Shown here: positions 8,968-18,603 of the stretch, one piece after another
Layout of the letters: every line of letters begins with the position of its first letter
How positions within the stretch are numbered: the first letter of the stretch is position 1
NCBI RefSeq assembly: GCF_001467695.1
Contig: NZ_LNYE01000006.1
Location: 186,001-250,000, forward strand
DNA length: 64,000 nucleotides
Origin: Legionella gratiana
GTDB taxonomy: Bacteria; Pseudomonadota; Gammaproteobacteria; Legionellales; Legionellaceae
Direction: 5' to 3'
Notes under the pieces: model-generated
Databases searched by the model: none
The model's input: only the letters and a program-made list of their open reading frames with translations
Told to the model about the DNA's origin: nothing
Translations under genes and position numbers: made by a program

Positions 8968-10563
8968 ATGCAAATCACCTACTTAGGGCATGCTGGTTTT
9001 TGTTTGGAAACTAACTCTACAGTAATCATTATGGATCCCTGGCTATCGCCACATGGGGCTTTTGATGCTGCCTGGTTTCAATACCCTAAAAATCATCATA
9101 TGGCAGAACATGTAAGAAAGATATTAAATACTAATAAGAAAGATAAGTATCTTTATATTAGCCATGAGCACAAAGATCATTTTGACATAGAGTTTTTGGA
9201 ATCTATTGAAAACCGTGATTTTACGCTCATTCTAGCTGATTTTTATCATCCAGTAGTTAAAAATAATTTAATAAAACGCCATTACCAATGCAAAGAAATT
9301 ATTAGTCTAAAGGATAGCGAATCGTTTTATTTCAAAGATGGATTTTTAACATTATTCATATTAGATGTAGAGCTTGATTGTGACTCAGCAATCCTTGTAA
9401 AAACAGATTCAGGAAGTTTCCTTAATCTAAATGATTGTAAAATTCATGAAAGATTGGCGATGATAAATAAAAATTATGGCCCAATAGATATTTTAGCAGG
9501 TCAATTTTCTGGAGCAGTTTGGCATCCAACTTGTTTTCAAATGGATCAAGAAAAATATTCAATTATTTGCAAGAACAAAACATTACGAAAATTTGAATAT
9601 ATTTCCAAATCTATTGAAACAATGAAGCCTTTAATGTATTTACCTTCGTCTGGACCTCCCTGCTTTTTAGACCCGCTCTTATTTTCAATTAATAATCAGG
9701 AAATAAATACATATCCGCGAGCAAGGCAATTAATTGAGTATCTAGATATGCATTTCCTTGATAAGCAAATCCAAACGCAGTGGCCAGAACTTATGCCTGG
9801 GGATGTTCTTGATACCCAAAATTTAAAATTCACTTATCTATCTCCTATCAGAATAGATGATAAAGACTTTAAAGAGTATGTTTATTCTTATGCGAAACAG
9901 TTTGAAAATTTTTTTAAACAACGGCAAATTGAAAACTCAAAAATTAATCCACAACAAGTTTTTATTCAATTAGGAATTGAATTAAAAAAAAGATTGGAAA
10001 AAATGGAGTCCGTTAGAAAATATTTATCAACTTTTTTATATTTCTCTCTTGAGGAATGTAATAAAGAAATATATTGTGTCGATTTTCAAGAGGGCACAGT
10101 AAATATAACCAATGAAGTTGATCGAGCTAAAGATTTTTTTTGGATTACTACTCCTGCCTGGCAAATTAACAAAGTATTTAATAAGGAAATCAGCTGGCCT
10201 GATTTTGCTCTAACTTTTCGTCTCCTCATAGAAAGAGTGCCTGATATTTATAATACTCTCATGCATGGATTTACAACCCTAGAAACTGAAAGCTTGGAGC
10301 GCTTTTGCCAAGTGTTTTTAAATATTCTGTCAAAGAATGAACGCATTAAAATTAATTACAAAGGTAAAACGTATTCTATTTTAAGATATTGTCCTCATCA
10401 AGGCGGTGATTTGTCAAAAGGCTGGATTGAGGACTGTTTTTTAATATGTCCTAGGCATCAATGGAAATTTGATCTTGAAAATCATGGTAAATGTAGATAT
10501 AACAACGCCAGTATCGATGCATTTTGTCTCAATGATGTTAATAACAAGAAAAAAGAAAATTAG
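8968..10563 (+). CDS. metallo-beta-lactamase/Rieske fusion, candidate sugar N-acetyl hydroxylase
   Basis: A 531-residue protein with two recognisable parts. The N-terminal half is a UlaG-type metallo-beta-lactamase fold: YLGHAGFCLE at the start, MDPWLSP, and the metal motif HEHKDH at residues 66-71. The C-terminal end is a Rieske [2Fe-2S] domain with CPH at 475-477 and CPRH at 494-497. This pairing is known from CMP-Neu5Ac hydroxylase (Rieske first) and the mycobacterial UDP-MurNAc hydroxylase NamH (about the same length). Both convert N-acetyl to N-glycolyl groups on nucleotide sugars. No signal peptide is seen, so the protein is cytosolic. It lies 113 bp downstream of wecB on the same strand and probably shares transcription. 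I infer an N-acyl hydroxylase for an activated amino sugar, possibly UDP-ManNAc. The domain call is firm; the substrate is speculative. Confidence 0.7.
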   Translation: MQITYLGHAGFCLETNSTVIIMDPWLSPHGAFDAAWFQYPKNHHMAEHVRKILNTNKKDKYLYISHEHKDHFDIEFLESIENRDFTLILADFYHPVVKNNLIKRHYQCKEIISLKDSESFYFKDGFLTLFILDVELDCDSAILVKTDSGSFLNLNDCKIHERLAMINKNYGPIDILAGQFSGAVWHPTCFQMDQEKYSIICKNKTLRKFEYISKSIETMKPLMYLPSSGPPCFLDPLLFSINNQEINTYPRARQLIEYLDMHFLDKQIQTQWPELMPGDVLDTQNLKFTYLSPIRIDDKDFKEYVYSYAKQFENFFKQRQIENSKINPQQVFIQLGIELKKRLEKMESVRKYLSTFLYFSLEECNKEIYCVDFQEGTVNITNEVDRAKDFFWITTPAWQINKVFNKEISWPDFALTFRLLIERVPDIYNTLMHGFTTLETESLERFCQVFLNILSKNERIKINYKGKTYSILRYCPHQGGDLSKGWIEDCFLICPRHQWKFDLENHGKCRYNNASIDAFCLNDVNNKKKEN

Positions 10564-10590
10564 CATATGCTTGTAGAGTCAAGCTTGTTT

Positions 10591-13500
10591 TCATGCGCAT
10601 GCTTGTTCTTCTGCATCTTCTTCGATAACAGGCAGCTTCATAATTTGTTGATATGGGAAACTGCATGCTGTTGATTGCGCAGGAATACCGGCCCAATGAG
10701 TACTTTCAGGTAAACGCTCACCTTTCATTAATAAAGAAAGACTTCCTAAAGTAGAGTTTTCTTCCATCAATGTATTATAAAGAACAATGGAATCGACACC
10801 CACATTACACCCCGAGCTAATTGTTAAATAAGAAACTTTAAATACTCGGTCTTCGTAGAGATGGGTTTGTATTCTTGCTCCATCATTAATACATACATCA
10901 TCACCAATAGTAATTAAATCAAACTCTGCAAATCCTTCCGTACCTACAAAAATTCGTTTGCCTGCTTTAGTTCCAAAACAACGTTCTACACAAAGTGCGA
11001 AAGGAGTTCCTAACACTTTTTCAGTAAAATGTGGATTAATAAAGTAGCTGTACGAATATTCAATCACATCATTTTTCCAAATAAAAGGATCCCACAAAGG
11101 CTTGGTTAGTGGCTTCAATTTACCCAACATTATCCACTTTAAGGCAATTAATACACCAATCAGGCTAGCAGTCAAAAACAATTCCGCTGGAGGCAATACA
11201 AGAGCCGTCACCCACCATGAGTGCTCAATAAGCATGTAATCAATAAGATACAACAAATTAAATAAAGTGATTAGTGAAAATACTGAGGGTAAAATAATTC
11301 TAATAAATTCAATAAACAAACGCCGGAAATACAGTTTACGAGGAGGATTAAATCGTTCTTTATCAGAAAATCCACCCACTAATTCCCGCCGGGGCAGAAA
11401 AACAGCAGGGGAACCTAACCAAGAAGAATGAGGTTCTTTTGCTTGATCACCGGGAGGAGTCACGGAAAGACATCCTAACAGTGCGCCGTCACCAATAGAT
11501 TGACCACCAGGCAACAAGCTTACATTACCCACAAATGCCTCATGCCCGATAGACACTGGTGCAAAAGAAATAAACCCATTGTAGACATTAGGCCAAGCTA
11601 AGGCAACCGAACTGGCAGTAAAGCCGCCGTCTTTAATAGTAAGAAGATCAGGAAGAAGATGGGGTGCTTCGCCCATTTCTACGTTCTTGCCTAATTTTGC
11701 TCCAAGCAAACGCAAAAATGCAGGAAGATATAAAGAATCCGCCAAAATGTGTATTTCATTTACATCAAAGATTTTCATAAAAGTCCAATGACGGAGATAA
11801 TAAAAACTCTGCAAAGGATAATAGCCAGGTTTCACCTGGTGCAAAATAATTTTTTTACAAATTAAGGTACAGAGATAATAGGAGCTTAGAAATAAGATGC
11901 TTCCTAAGGGGATGGCAAAAAACATTGTGGTAAAATAATTTCCTTGATCGTAATAATAGCTAATTAATGATATTGACGGAATAAGGCACAAATAATACAT
12001 CATAACAGCAAAGACTATGCCTAAATAATGAAGAATACCAAAAAGGACATTTTTCACCTTAGTTGGCGCTGCAATGTTCTCTTTTCGTCGGGTAATATGA
12101 TCGACAGGAAGAGTTCCAGTTACTGCAGGAGAACCTGAAAAATAAGCCTTTTTCGGAATCACACTCTGGGCAGGCAGCATGGACATTTCATCCAGAACGG
12201 CATCATTTTCAATTGTTGTATTAATCCCAATTACCGAACGAGGACCTATGTAACAATGATCACCTATAGTTATAGTCCCTATTTTTAACCAACCATCTTC
12301 GACTATATAGCCATTTAATTTACTGTCAGTACCTATAGAAGTATTCTTCCCAACACTGAATAAATCAGGAGTAGCAACATACATAGACCCTATATAACAA
12401 TTTTTTCCAATTTTAGCGCCTAATAATCGATAATAGATATTAATCAACGAAGAGCCAACTAAAAATTTAGGTAAAAACAAATTATGTTGCAGTCGTCGTA
12501 CTAACCACCAACGGAAATAAAACCACCCCCATAAGGGGTATTTTCCTGGTTTTACTTGTCCTAATAATAGCCATTTCAATCCTATTGTTATAAATAAAGA
12601 AATGAACGGCATTGCTAAAAATAAAGCGAAAAATATAAGCTCAGACTCTTTTGAGAGAATTGAATATTTAGAACTTACCCAGCTATAGCATAAAATCACT
12701 GCTAATAAGTGCAAAGTTCCTAAGCCATATTGCAATAAACAACCCAATATCTGTCCTAAACCACACAAATAGTATTTCCATGCAGGCGCCCTGTATTTTT
12801 CTTCAACTATCTGTTCTTTATTGGAGTTTGAATAAATGCGTGCATCACTAAACTTCTGTTCTAACTGTCGAATTGTAGGATTCTTATATAAATCCAGAAT
12901 TGATATATTTTTTAAAGCAGCGATTTTGCGCAAATTGGAAATTACGTTAGCTGCATAGAGTGAATGTCCGCCTAAATCATAGAAAAAATCGTCATCCATT
13001 GAAACAGTTGAACAATTTAATGCCTCTTCCCATACACGTGCGATTTCTTTGCCAAGTACAGACGTAGGTGCATTTTTTAATTTTTCGGTTTTCTGTGGTA
13101 CCGGTTTTGGCAACTCTTTCCTATTTACTTTGCCACTGGCCAAAACAGGAAAAGTTTCTAAAACGTCGATTATTGATGGGATCATATAATCGGGAAGACA
13201 AGATCTTAAAAAAGCCTTAAGCTTATTAGCATCAAATAGAAAACTTTTATCAAGGATTAAATAAGCAACTAAAGTGGGCTGTTCCAATGTTTGCAAAGAA
13301 ACTACTGCTTGTTTAATTCCCGCATACTTCATGATGATGGCTTCAATTTCATTTAACTCAATACGAAATCCGCGTAACTTGACTTGATCATCCACACGCC
13401 CCGCAAAACGTAGTTCACCATGAGTTGTCCTTGAAACCAAATCACCCGTACGGTACAAGCGTTGATTTTTATTTTTTGGATTTAACACAAATTTTTCTGC

Positions 13501-14589
13501 AGTACTCTCAGGTCGATTCACATAACCACGAGCCAAAGCAACACCAGCAATACATAGCTCACCCTCACTCCCTGCTTCTACTTCTCGTAATTGCTCATCC
13601 ACAATGAGTACTTCATAACCAGGCAAGGGTCGTCCTATGGTAATTTCTTTTTCAGGATGACATTCAGCATAAGTAGCGATAATGGTTGCTTCAGTAGGAC
13701 CATAGGTATTGACAATCCGCAGTCCATCTCTGCTCCAACGTTTGACTAAACTGGAGGGACAAGTTTCCCCACCTAAAATTAATAATCGTAAATTGGGTAG
13801 TTGTCCTTCTAATGTAGATAATAAAGTAGGTACCGTTGAAAAAACGCTGATCTTATATTGTTGTAAGAAAGAAATTAAACCCAACCCAGAACGTACTTCT
13901 TTTGCAGTACATGCAATAAGAGTGGCTCCATTGGCAAAGGCCATCCAAAACTCTTCTAAAGAGGCATCAAAAGCTAAAGAAAAACCTTGATACACTCGGT
14001 CATTACTGTCCATATTATAAAGTTCACTAGCAACTCGAACGTAATGACAAATACTACGCTGCGTAATTTCCACCCCTTTGGGTTTTCCAGTAGAGCCTGA
14101 AGTGTAAATGATGTAACATAAATCATCGGCACTTCGTTCGTAATCGGGCTTAAGCCGTATTGTAGGTTGTTTCGAAAGCTCCTCACTAAGCGTATCAAGA
14201 GCATAAATAACGGGCCATACCAGATTTTTGTTTGCCAATTGCAACGAAGTTGTTAAAACAGCATCAAACGCCAGATCAGAGAAAATATAGTTAATCCGTT
14301 CATCTGGATAATCCACTTCAATAGGAACATACACTGCTCCTGTTTTTAAAAGAGCTAAAATGGCAATATAGCATTCTACAGATCGCTCTAATAGGATCCC
14401 CACTACCTTACCCTTGGTTATTTTTTTCTCAGAAAGATAATGCGCTAATTGATTCGCACGACTTTCTAATTCTTGATAGGAAATAAATGCATTATCGCAA
14501 ATTAAAGCAATATTGCTTGAATAATGATCTACCGAACATTCAAAAAAATGATGCACGTGCATCGTGTTATAATCGGGTGAAAAACTCAA
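10591..14589 (-). CDS. Pls/PosA-type membrane non-ribosomal peptide synthetase
   Basis: A single-module synthetase of 1332 residues. The adenylation domain (about 15-490) has IIYTSGSTGKPKG, NTYGPTEATI, ARGYVNRP, LYRTGDLV and GRVDDQVKLRGFRIE. Next comes a carrier domain with the phosphopantetheine Ser543 in DLGGHSLYA. The remaining 750 residues have no classical condensation or thioesterase domain. They alternate paired TM helices with three hexapeptide-repeat-like soluble domains (about 700-840, 985-1090 and 1230-1320). This is the layout and size of the epsilon-poly-L-lysine synthetase Pls and PosA family. Aligned by eye to PheA, the specificity residues read D-A-E-S-I-G-T-I-I, beginning at Asp208. 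An acidic residue at the third position suits a cationic substrate. The start is TTG, supported by AGGAG at 14599-14603. It is convergent with the MBL-Rieske gene. Expected product: a cationic homo-poly-amino acid. Confidence 0.75.
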   Translation of the reverse strand: MSFSPDYNTMHVHHFFECSVDHYSSNIALICDNAFISYQELESRANQLAHYLSEKKITKGKVVGILLERSVECYIAILALLKTGAVYVPIEVDYPDERINYIFSDLAFDAVLTTSLQLANKNLVWPVIYALDTLSEELSKQPTIRLKPDYERSADDLCYIIYTSGSTGKPKGVEITQRSICHYVRVASELYNMDSNDRVYQGFSLAFDASLEEFWMAFANGATLIACTAKEVRSGLGLISFLQQYKISVFSTVPTLLSTLEGQLPNLRLLILGGETCPSSLVKRWSRDGLRIVNTYGPTEATIIATYAECHPEKEITIGRPLPGYEVLIVDEQLREVEAGSEGELCIAGVALARGYVNRPESTAEKFVLNPKNKNQRLYRTGDLVSRTTHGELRFAGRVDDQVKLRGFRIELNEIEAIIMKYAGIKQAVVSLQTLEQPTLVAYLILDKSFLFDANKLKAFLRSCLPDYMIPSIIDVLETFPVLASGKVNRKELPKPVPQKTEKLKNAPTSVLGKEIARVWEEALNCSTVSMDDDFFYDLGGHSLYAANVISNLRKIAALKNISILDLYKNPTIRQLEQKFSDARIYSNSNKEQIVEEKYRAPAWKYYLCGLGQILGCLLQYGLGTLHLLAVILCYSWVSSKYSILSKESELIFFALFLAMPFISLFITIGLKWLLLGQVKPGKYPLWGWFYFRWWLVRRLQHNLFLPKFLVGSSLINIYYRLLGAKIGKNCYIGSMYVATPDLFSVGKNTSIGTDSKLNGYIVEDGWLKIGTITIGDHCYIGPRSVIGINTTIENDAVLDEMSMLPAQSVIPKKAYFSGSPAVTGTLPVDHITRRKENIAAPTKVKNVLFGILHYLGIVFAVMMYYLCLIPSISLISYYYDQGNYFTTMFFAIPLGSILFLSSYYLCTLICKKIILHQVKPGYYPLQSFYYLRHWTFMKIFDVNEIHILADSLYLPAFLRLLGAKLGKNVEMGEAPHLLPDLLTIKDGGFTASSVALAWPNVYNGFISFAPVSIGHEAFVGNVSLLPGGQSIGDGALLGCLSVTPPGDQAKEPHSSWLGSPAVFLPRRELVGGFSDKERFNPPRKLYFRRLFIEFIRIILPSVFSLITLFNLLYLIDYMLIEHSWWVTALVLPPAELFLTASLIGVLIALKWIMLGKLKPLTKPLWDPFIWKNDVIEYSYSYFINPHFTEKVLGTPFALCVERCFGTKAGKRIFVGTEGFAEFDLITIGDDVCINDGARIQTHLYEDRVFKVSYLTISSGCNVGVDSIVLYNTLMEENSTLGSLSLLMKGERLPESTHWAGIPAQSTACSFPYQQIMKLPVIEEDAEEQACA

Positions 14590-14939
14590 ATTGGTTGGCT
14601 CCTACTCATTGCGTATTTTCCATAATTGATTTATTGCTTACTGTTAGTTCGATATAAAAAATAACGTGCTTTTTATATCGAACTGTTTTTATTTAGTACT
14701 GGATTATGTATAAATTCTGCACATTACGGGATAACGAAGCAGACAAAACTGTATTCCAGTACTTATAATTCGCATCAATAATATTAAGACTTAAGGAAAA
14801 GCACACAGAAGCAAAATTATTTTTGCGGATTATAATTCAATCGACCCCATTTACCATAATTTTTTAATGATATTCGGAACTTGTTGATCGACATGAAAAA
14901 CAAAGTGTTTTTTATATCGAACTGTTTTTATTTAGAATT
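14590..14939. repeat. 350-bp gene-free gap with a palindrome and a 27-bp direct repeat
   Basis: Positions 14646-14660 and 14670-14684 form a perfect 15-bp inverted repeat (AGTTCGATATAAAAA and its complement) around a 9-nt loop, followed by GTTTTTATTTAG. The right arm plus this tail (27 bp, 14670-14696) recurs exactly at 14910-14936. The left arm of the second copy is degenerate (14888-14900). The hairpins may act as AT-rich terminators after the dienelactone-hydrolase and NRPS genes, or they may be copies of a dispersed palindrome. A related palindrome sits at 39997-40029. Nothing else recognisable was seen between the copies. Confidence 0.7.
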
Positions 14940-15656
14940 TTATTTGGCAAAAATTTCTTGCAAAAAATTGCTCATGGCTTGCCAAGAACGTCGTGCAGCA
15001 ACCTCATTATAAATAGTCCCAAGTTGAGTATCATGTGCATTTGGATTAGTAAATGCATGCTGAACATGTCCGTACATATGCATTTGCCAGTCCACACCGG
15101 CATCAGTCATCTCTTTGCAAAATGCGTGTACTTGCTCTGGCTGAACCATAGGATCATCATAACCATGTAACGCTAAAATCTTAGCTTTAATAGACTCTGA
15201 TTTAAGAGTTCCTGGTTTGTGTAATAAACCATGAAAACTCACTACACCTTTAAGATCAGCTCCAGAGCGAGCCAATTCAAGAGCGCATAAACCACCAAAA
15301 CAAAAACCTATAATGGCCACTTGTTGACTATCTACTTTAGGAATAGAACAAACAGCTGCTAATCCAGCCTTTATCCGTTGACGTAATAAAGATTGTTCTG
15401 ACATTAATGGAGTCATTAATGCTTGTTTTTCCTCTACAGTAGAACCAAGTTTCCCTTGGCCATACATATCTACGGCAAAACCAATATAGCCCATTTCTGC
15501 AAGCATTTTTGCTTTATCGCAGGCAAATTCGTTACGACCAGACCAATCGTGAACTACTAATACTACAGGTCGAGTCCCAGCAATAGATCGATCATATGCT
15601 AAAAAACCCAGAAGTTCCTGTTCTCCATCGCGATATATATGATTTGAAAGATGCAT
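14940..15656 (-). CDS. dienelactone hydrolase family protein
   Basis: A 238-residue cytosolic alpha/beta hydrolase. The nucleophile motif is GFCFGG, a cysteine elbow as in dienelactone hydrolases. It is followed by the acid at HGYDDPMVQPE and the histidine in GHVQHAFTNP, completing a Cys-Asp-His triad in the usual order. The opening VVLVVHDWSGRNEFACDKA block and the segment GFAVDMYGQGK are typical of the DLH family. Length matches the family. A GGGAG-type RBS sits just upstream of the ATG. It is a single-gene unit divergent from the alpha/beta hydrolase at 15843. The natural substrate is unknown, since many such proteins are general carboxylesterases. Confidence 0.85.
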   Translation of the reverse strand: MHLSNHIYRDGEQELLGFLAYDRSIAGTRPVVLVVHDWSGRNEFACDKAKMLAEMGYIGFAVDMYGQGKLGSTVEEKQALMTPLMSEQSLLRQRIKAGLAAVCSIPKVDSQQVAIIGFCFGGLCALELARSGADLKGVVSFHGLLHKPGTLKSESIKAKILALHGYDDPMVQPEQVHAFCKEMTDAGVDWQMHMYGHVQHAFTNPNAHDTQLGTIYNEVAARRSWQAMSNFLQEIFAK

Positions 15657-15688
15657 ATTAAGCTCCCTAAATTAATACAAAATGAATA

Positions 15689-15758
15689 AACCTAGAAAAA
15701 TCCAGCAGGTTCAGTGCTTTTAGCACGCACAGTAGGGGCCAACTGCTTTTTCTAGGTT
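15689..15758. repeat. 70-nt inverted repeat between divergent hydrolase genes
   Basis: Perfect 12-bp arms AACCTAGAAAAA (15689-15700) and TTTTTCTAGGTT (15747-15758) enclose about 46 nt that contain further short complementarity (AGCAG with CTGC). It lies in the divergent intergenic region between 15656 and 15843. It could be an operator-spanning palindrome, a transcript hairpin or a small mobile palindrome. Confidence 0.55.
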
Positions 15759-15842
15759 AAATCTAACGTCATGTTAATAGTATTATAAGTAGCTCCCATT
15801 TTTCGACTACACTTAAAATAAAATCTAACGGGGGAATTAATC

Positions 15843-16715
15843 ATGATAACTTCATCATTTACCCATGTACGAGATTTATTACATGCTCAATTGTGTTATC
15901 AGGCTTTTATTACTCCTATCTTTCTTCCTTTGGAAAAACCATACAGAGATTTTGCCAAACTCGCTTGTGAATTTATGGAGAGCATACGTACCGAAGTGAT
16001 TCATCAAGAGTTTCCTCGCCACCATGTATTGCATCGCTTCGCTCCTCAAAAAGATTCAAACAATAAAAAAGTACTGATTGCCCATGGATGGATATCACGT
16101 GCGGCTTACATGGCTCGTCTAATCCATCCCTTACATCAACTAGGATACGAAGTATATGCCCTCGATTTTCCTGCTCATGGAGAAGCTAAAGGGTTACAGT
16201 TGCCGTGGACAGATGCCATTGCCATTTTGAGAGATACCATTAATCAATATGGGCCATTCTACGCAGTTATTGGACATTCATTTGGTGGATCCATGTTACT
16301 AAACACCTTAAATGTGTCAGGCCAACTTCCCGACTGGCAATTAAAGTATAAACCGGAACGTGCTATTTTAATTGCATCACCAACTCAAATGCGAAGTCCT
16401 ATAAACCGTATCGCAAAAAAGTTCAGGCTTAGCGGACATGGATATCTCCAATTACGACAAGTTATGCGCCAACAAGCACAATTTGATCTGAAACTGATAC
16501 GATTAAACCATTTTATTTCACAAGCACCTCATATTTCTTTTTTGTGCATCCATGGAGAACTTGATAAAACAATCAGTACTAAAGAATCCATCGAGTTCTG
16601 TGAGAAATATCCTGATGCAAAGTTATGCTTACTTCCAGAAGCCAACCATATCAGTGTATTAGTTGATGAACGAGTGGAACAATTAGTTTGTGATTTTTTA
16701 GAAAATAAAAATTAA
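15843..16715 (+). CDS. alpha/beta fold hydrolase
   Basis: A 290-residue serine hydrolase. The HGWISRAAY oxyanion-type segment near residue 82 is followed by YEVYALDFPAHGEA, the nucleophile elbow GHSFGGS, and a late LCIHGELDKTIS acid block with EANHISVL carrying the catalytic His. No signal peptide is visible. A GGGGGAA ribosome-binding site precedes the ATG. It stands alone, divergent from the dienelactone hydrolase and convergent with rpoH. The sequence does not indicate a particular substrate; a lipase or esterase-type role is the most that can be said. Confidence 0.8.
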   Translation: MITSSFTHVRDLLHAQLCYQAFITPIFLPLEKPYRDFAKLACEFMESIRTEVIHQEFPRHHVLHRFAPQKDSNNKKVLIAHGWISRAAYMARLIHPLHQLGYEVYALDFPAHGEAKGLQLPWTDAIAILRDTINQYGPFYAVIGHSFGGSMLLNTLNVSGQLPDWQLKYKPERAILIASPTQMRSPINRIAKKFRLSGHGYLQLRQVMRQQAQFDLKLIRLNHFISQAPHISFLCIHGELDKTISTKESIEFCEKYPDAKLCLLPEANHISVLVDERVEQLVCDFLENKN

Positions 16716-16772
16716 AATCTAACCCGGGTTTTCTTCATTATACCAAGCAAGATAAATCATTGCCTTATGAAT

Positions 16773-17627
16773 CTAACTTTCCATATACTGTTTAAGCTTT
16801 TTCATAGCATTCTTTTCTAATTGTCGAACGCGCTCAGCAGAGACACCATATTTTTTAGCTAAATCATGTAGGGTTAACTTTTCTTCTGACAACCAACGTT
16901 GTTGCAAAATATCCTGACTACGCTCATCTAACTGTTCTAGAGCAAACATCAACTTTTCGCGCCCTTGATCTCCAGCGCTATTTTTTTCTAACAATACAGA
17001 AGGATCATCATTTGTATTAAATAAATAACGTTCGGGGGCTGTATAAAAATCATCATGATCATCTGCATCTGGAGCATCGTAAGGTGTGTCCATCGCATTC
17101 AAGCGTTGCTCCATAACAAGTACGTCTTCACGACTCACGCCTAAGTCATTGGCTACAGCAGCCACTTCTTCATGACTCATCCACCCCAGGCGGTTTTTCA
17201 TTTGGCGAAGATTAAAAAATAACTTACGCTGAGCTTTAGTTGTAGCAACTTTAACAATACGCCAATTGCGTAAAACAAACTCATGGATTTCTGCTTTAAT
17301 CCAGTGCACTGCAAAAGAAACAAGGCGTACACCCATCTTAGGATCGAAACGCTTTACTGCTTTCATCAGACCAACGTTACCTTCCTGAATTAAGTCATTC
17401 AGAGGTAAACCATACCCTAAATAACCACGAGCTACGCGAACAACATAACGTAAATGAGCAAGAACTAAACGTCTTGCGGCCTCGAGATCACCTTCAGAAT
17501 GAAAACGCTCAGCACAAGCAATCTCTTCCTCTAATGACAGCATAGGAATTTGGTTTACCCTGTGAATATACGCATCAATACTGCCCACAGGTAAATTTAT
17601 TCCGGCAAGTTGCAAATAGTGACTCAT
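16773..17627 (-). CDS. rpoH: heat-shock sigma factor sigma-32
   Basis: An alternative sigma factor of 284 residues for heat-shock promoters. Region 2 is intact ([53 protein letters not shown]). The RpoH box QRKLFFNLR at residues 133-141 separates it from RpoD and RpoS. Region 4 ends with the HTH segment [21 protein letters not shown]. Length is standard. The gene is last in the minus-strand order ftsY-ftsE-ftsX-rpoH, the same arrangement as in E. coli, with a 46-bp gap after ftsX. AGAGGAAG provides the RBS. Control by mRNA structure or a local promoter is likely but was not resolved. Confidence 0.95.
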   Translation of the reverse strand: MSHYLQLAGINLPVGSIDAYIHRVNQIPMLSLEEEIACAERFHSEGDLEAARRLVLAHLRYVVRVARGYLGYGLPLNDLIQEGNVGLMKAVKRFDPKMGVRLVSFAVHWIKAEIHEFVLRNWRIVKVATTKAQRKLFFNLRQMKNRLGWMSHEEVAAVANDLGVSREDVLVMEQRLNAMDTPYDAPDADDHDDFYTAPERYLFNTNDDPSVLLEKNSAGDQGREKLMFALEQLDERSQDILQQRWLSEEKLTLHDLAKKYGVSAERVRQLEKNAMKKLKQYMES

Positions 17628-17673
17628 GCTTCTTCCTCTAAAATTTCTCTGTAAAACAAGGTTATATAAGAAC

Positions 17674-18603
17674 TCATATTTGAGGCTCTATAGAAGCTAA
17701 TTGTCGCTTTACAGACAATCGTGCTCCCGTCCATCCTAGTATAATCGCAAACAAAATAAGTAGCAAGACCTGTCGCATTGACAATCCTTCTAGCGGATAG
17801 TGCATTTGATAAACAGCTGCCAATTGATTAAGAGCAGCTCCTAAACTAAAAATAAAAATATTAACCAAAAAGATTGCTATAGTAGCTCCGATTGCCCCAT
17901 ACCAGATTCCTGAATATAAAAAAGGCCTAAGGATAAAAGGATCTTGAGCTCCGATTAGTTTTAACACTTGAATTTCTTCTTGCCGACTATGAATCGCCAA
18001 ACGTAAGGTGGTACCAACAATCACAATTACTGCCATTGCCAATAAGGCCAGTAATGAATCAGCAAACTTGGCAGCAAAACCCAAAAGAGCATGCAAGCGG
18101 TTTATCCACTCCATATCGACTTTTACATTCTCAACTTGAGTGATTGTTTGCAATTGTCGTGCTAATAAGTCCAATTTAGCGGGTGAATTAACAAGCAAAT
18201 CGGGTACAACATCAATCACTGCAGGTAATGGGTTTTCAGGAAGATAACGCATAATATCGTTCATTCCTTCTTGTCGTGTTAATTCAGACAGTCCCTCTTT
18301 GGAAGATTTTAAAACAACTTGTGCTACTCCTTCGGTTTTACGTACTTCCTGCACTATATTTTGTTGCTCTGATTCAGACAAACTAGGTTTTAAATAAAGA
18401 GAGATATGACCACCACGTTGCCAATTTGCTGTTAGGTTAGCTAAATTATCAGAAAAAATCCAAAAAAGAGCTGGCAAAGCTAAGGTAATAGCAATCACAA
18501 TAGAAGTCATCAACGTTGCTACAGGTTTACGACACAATAAATTTAAGCTTTGTATTGCCGCTTGCAGATGATAAGCAAGAATTGTTCGTGCTCGCTTTAA
18601 CAC
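17674..18603 (-). CDS. ftsX: cell-division protein FtsX
   Basis: Membrane partner of FtsE, 309 residues. It activates periplasmic peptidoglycan amidases through its extracellular loop. One TM helix near residues 28-52 is followed by a periplasmic domain (about 55-170, with [17 protein letters not shown]), then three TM helices (about 180-205, 228-258 and 275-298) typical of the FtsX/MacB fold. The start codon is GTG at 18603, embedded in the 3' end of ftsE (7-nt overlap), which indicates translational coupling. The neighbours ftsE, ftsY and rpoH confirm the identity. Confidence 0.93.
   Translation of the reverse strand: MLKRARTILAYHLQAAIQSLNLLCRKPVATLMTSIVIAITLALPALFWIFSDNLANLTANWQRGGHISLYLKPSLSESEQQNIVQEVRKTEGVAQVVLKSSKEGLSELTRQEGMNDIMRYLPENPLPAVIDVVPDLLVNSPAKLDLLARQLQTITQVENVKVDMEWINRLHALLGFAAKFADSLLALLAMAVIVIVGTTLRLAIHSRQEEIQVLKLIGAQDPFILRPFLYSGIWYGAIGATIAIFLVNIFIFSLGAALNQLAAVYQMHYPLEGLSMRQVLLLILFAIILGWTGARLSVKRQLASIEPQI

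Noticed and set aside
13425..13990. Plus-strand frames opposite the NRPS adenylation domain
   Set aside because: They run antisense to well-conserved adenylation motifs and show no protein features.
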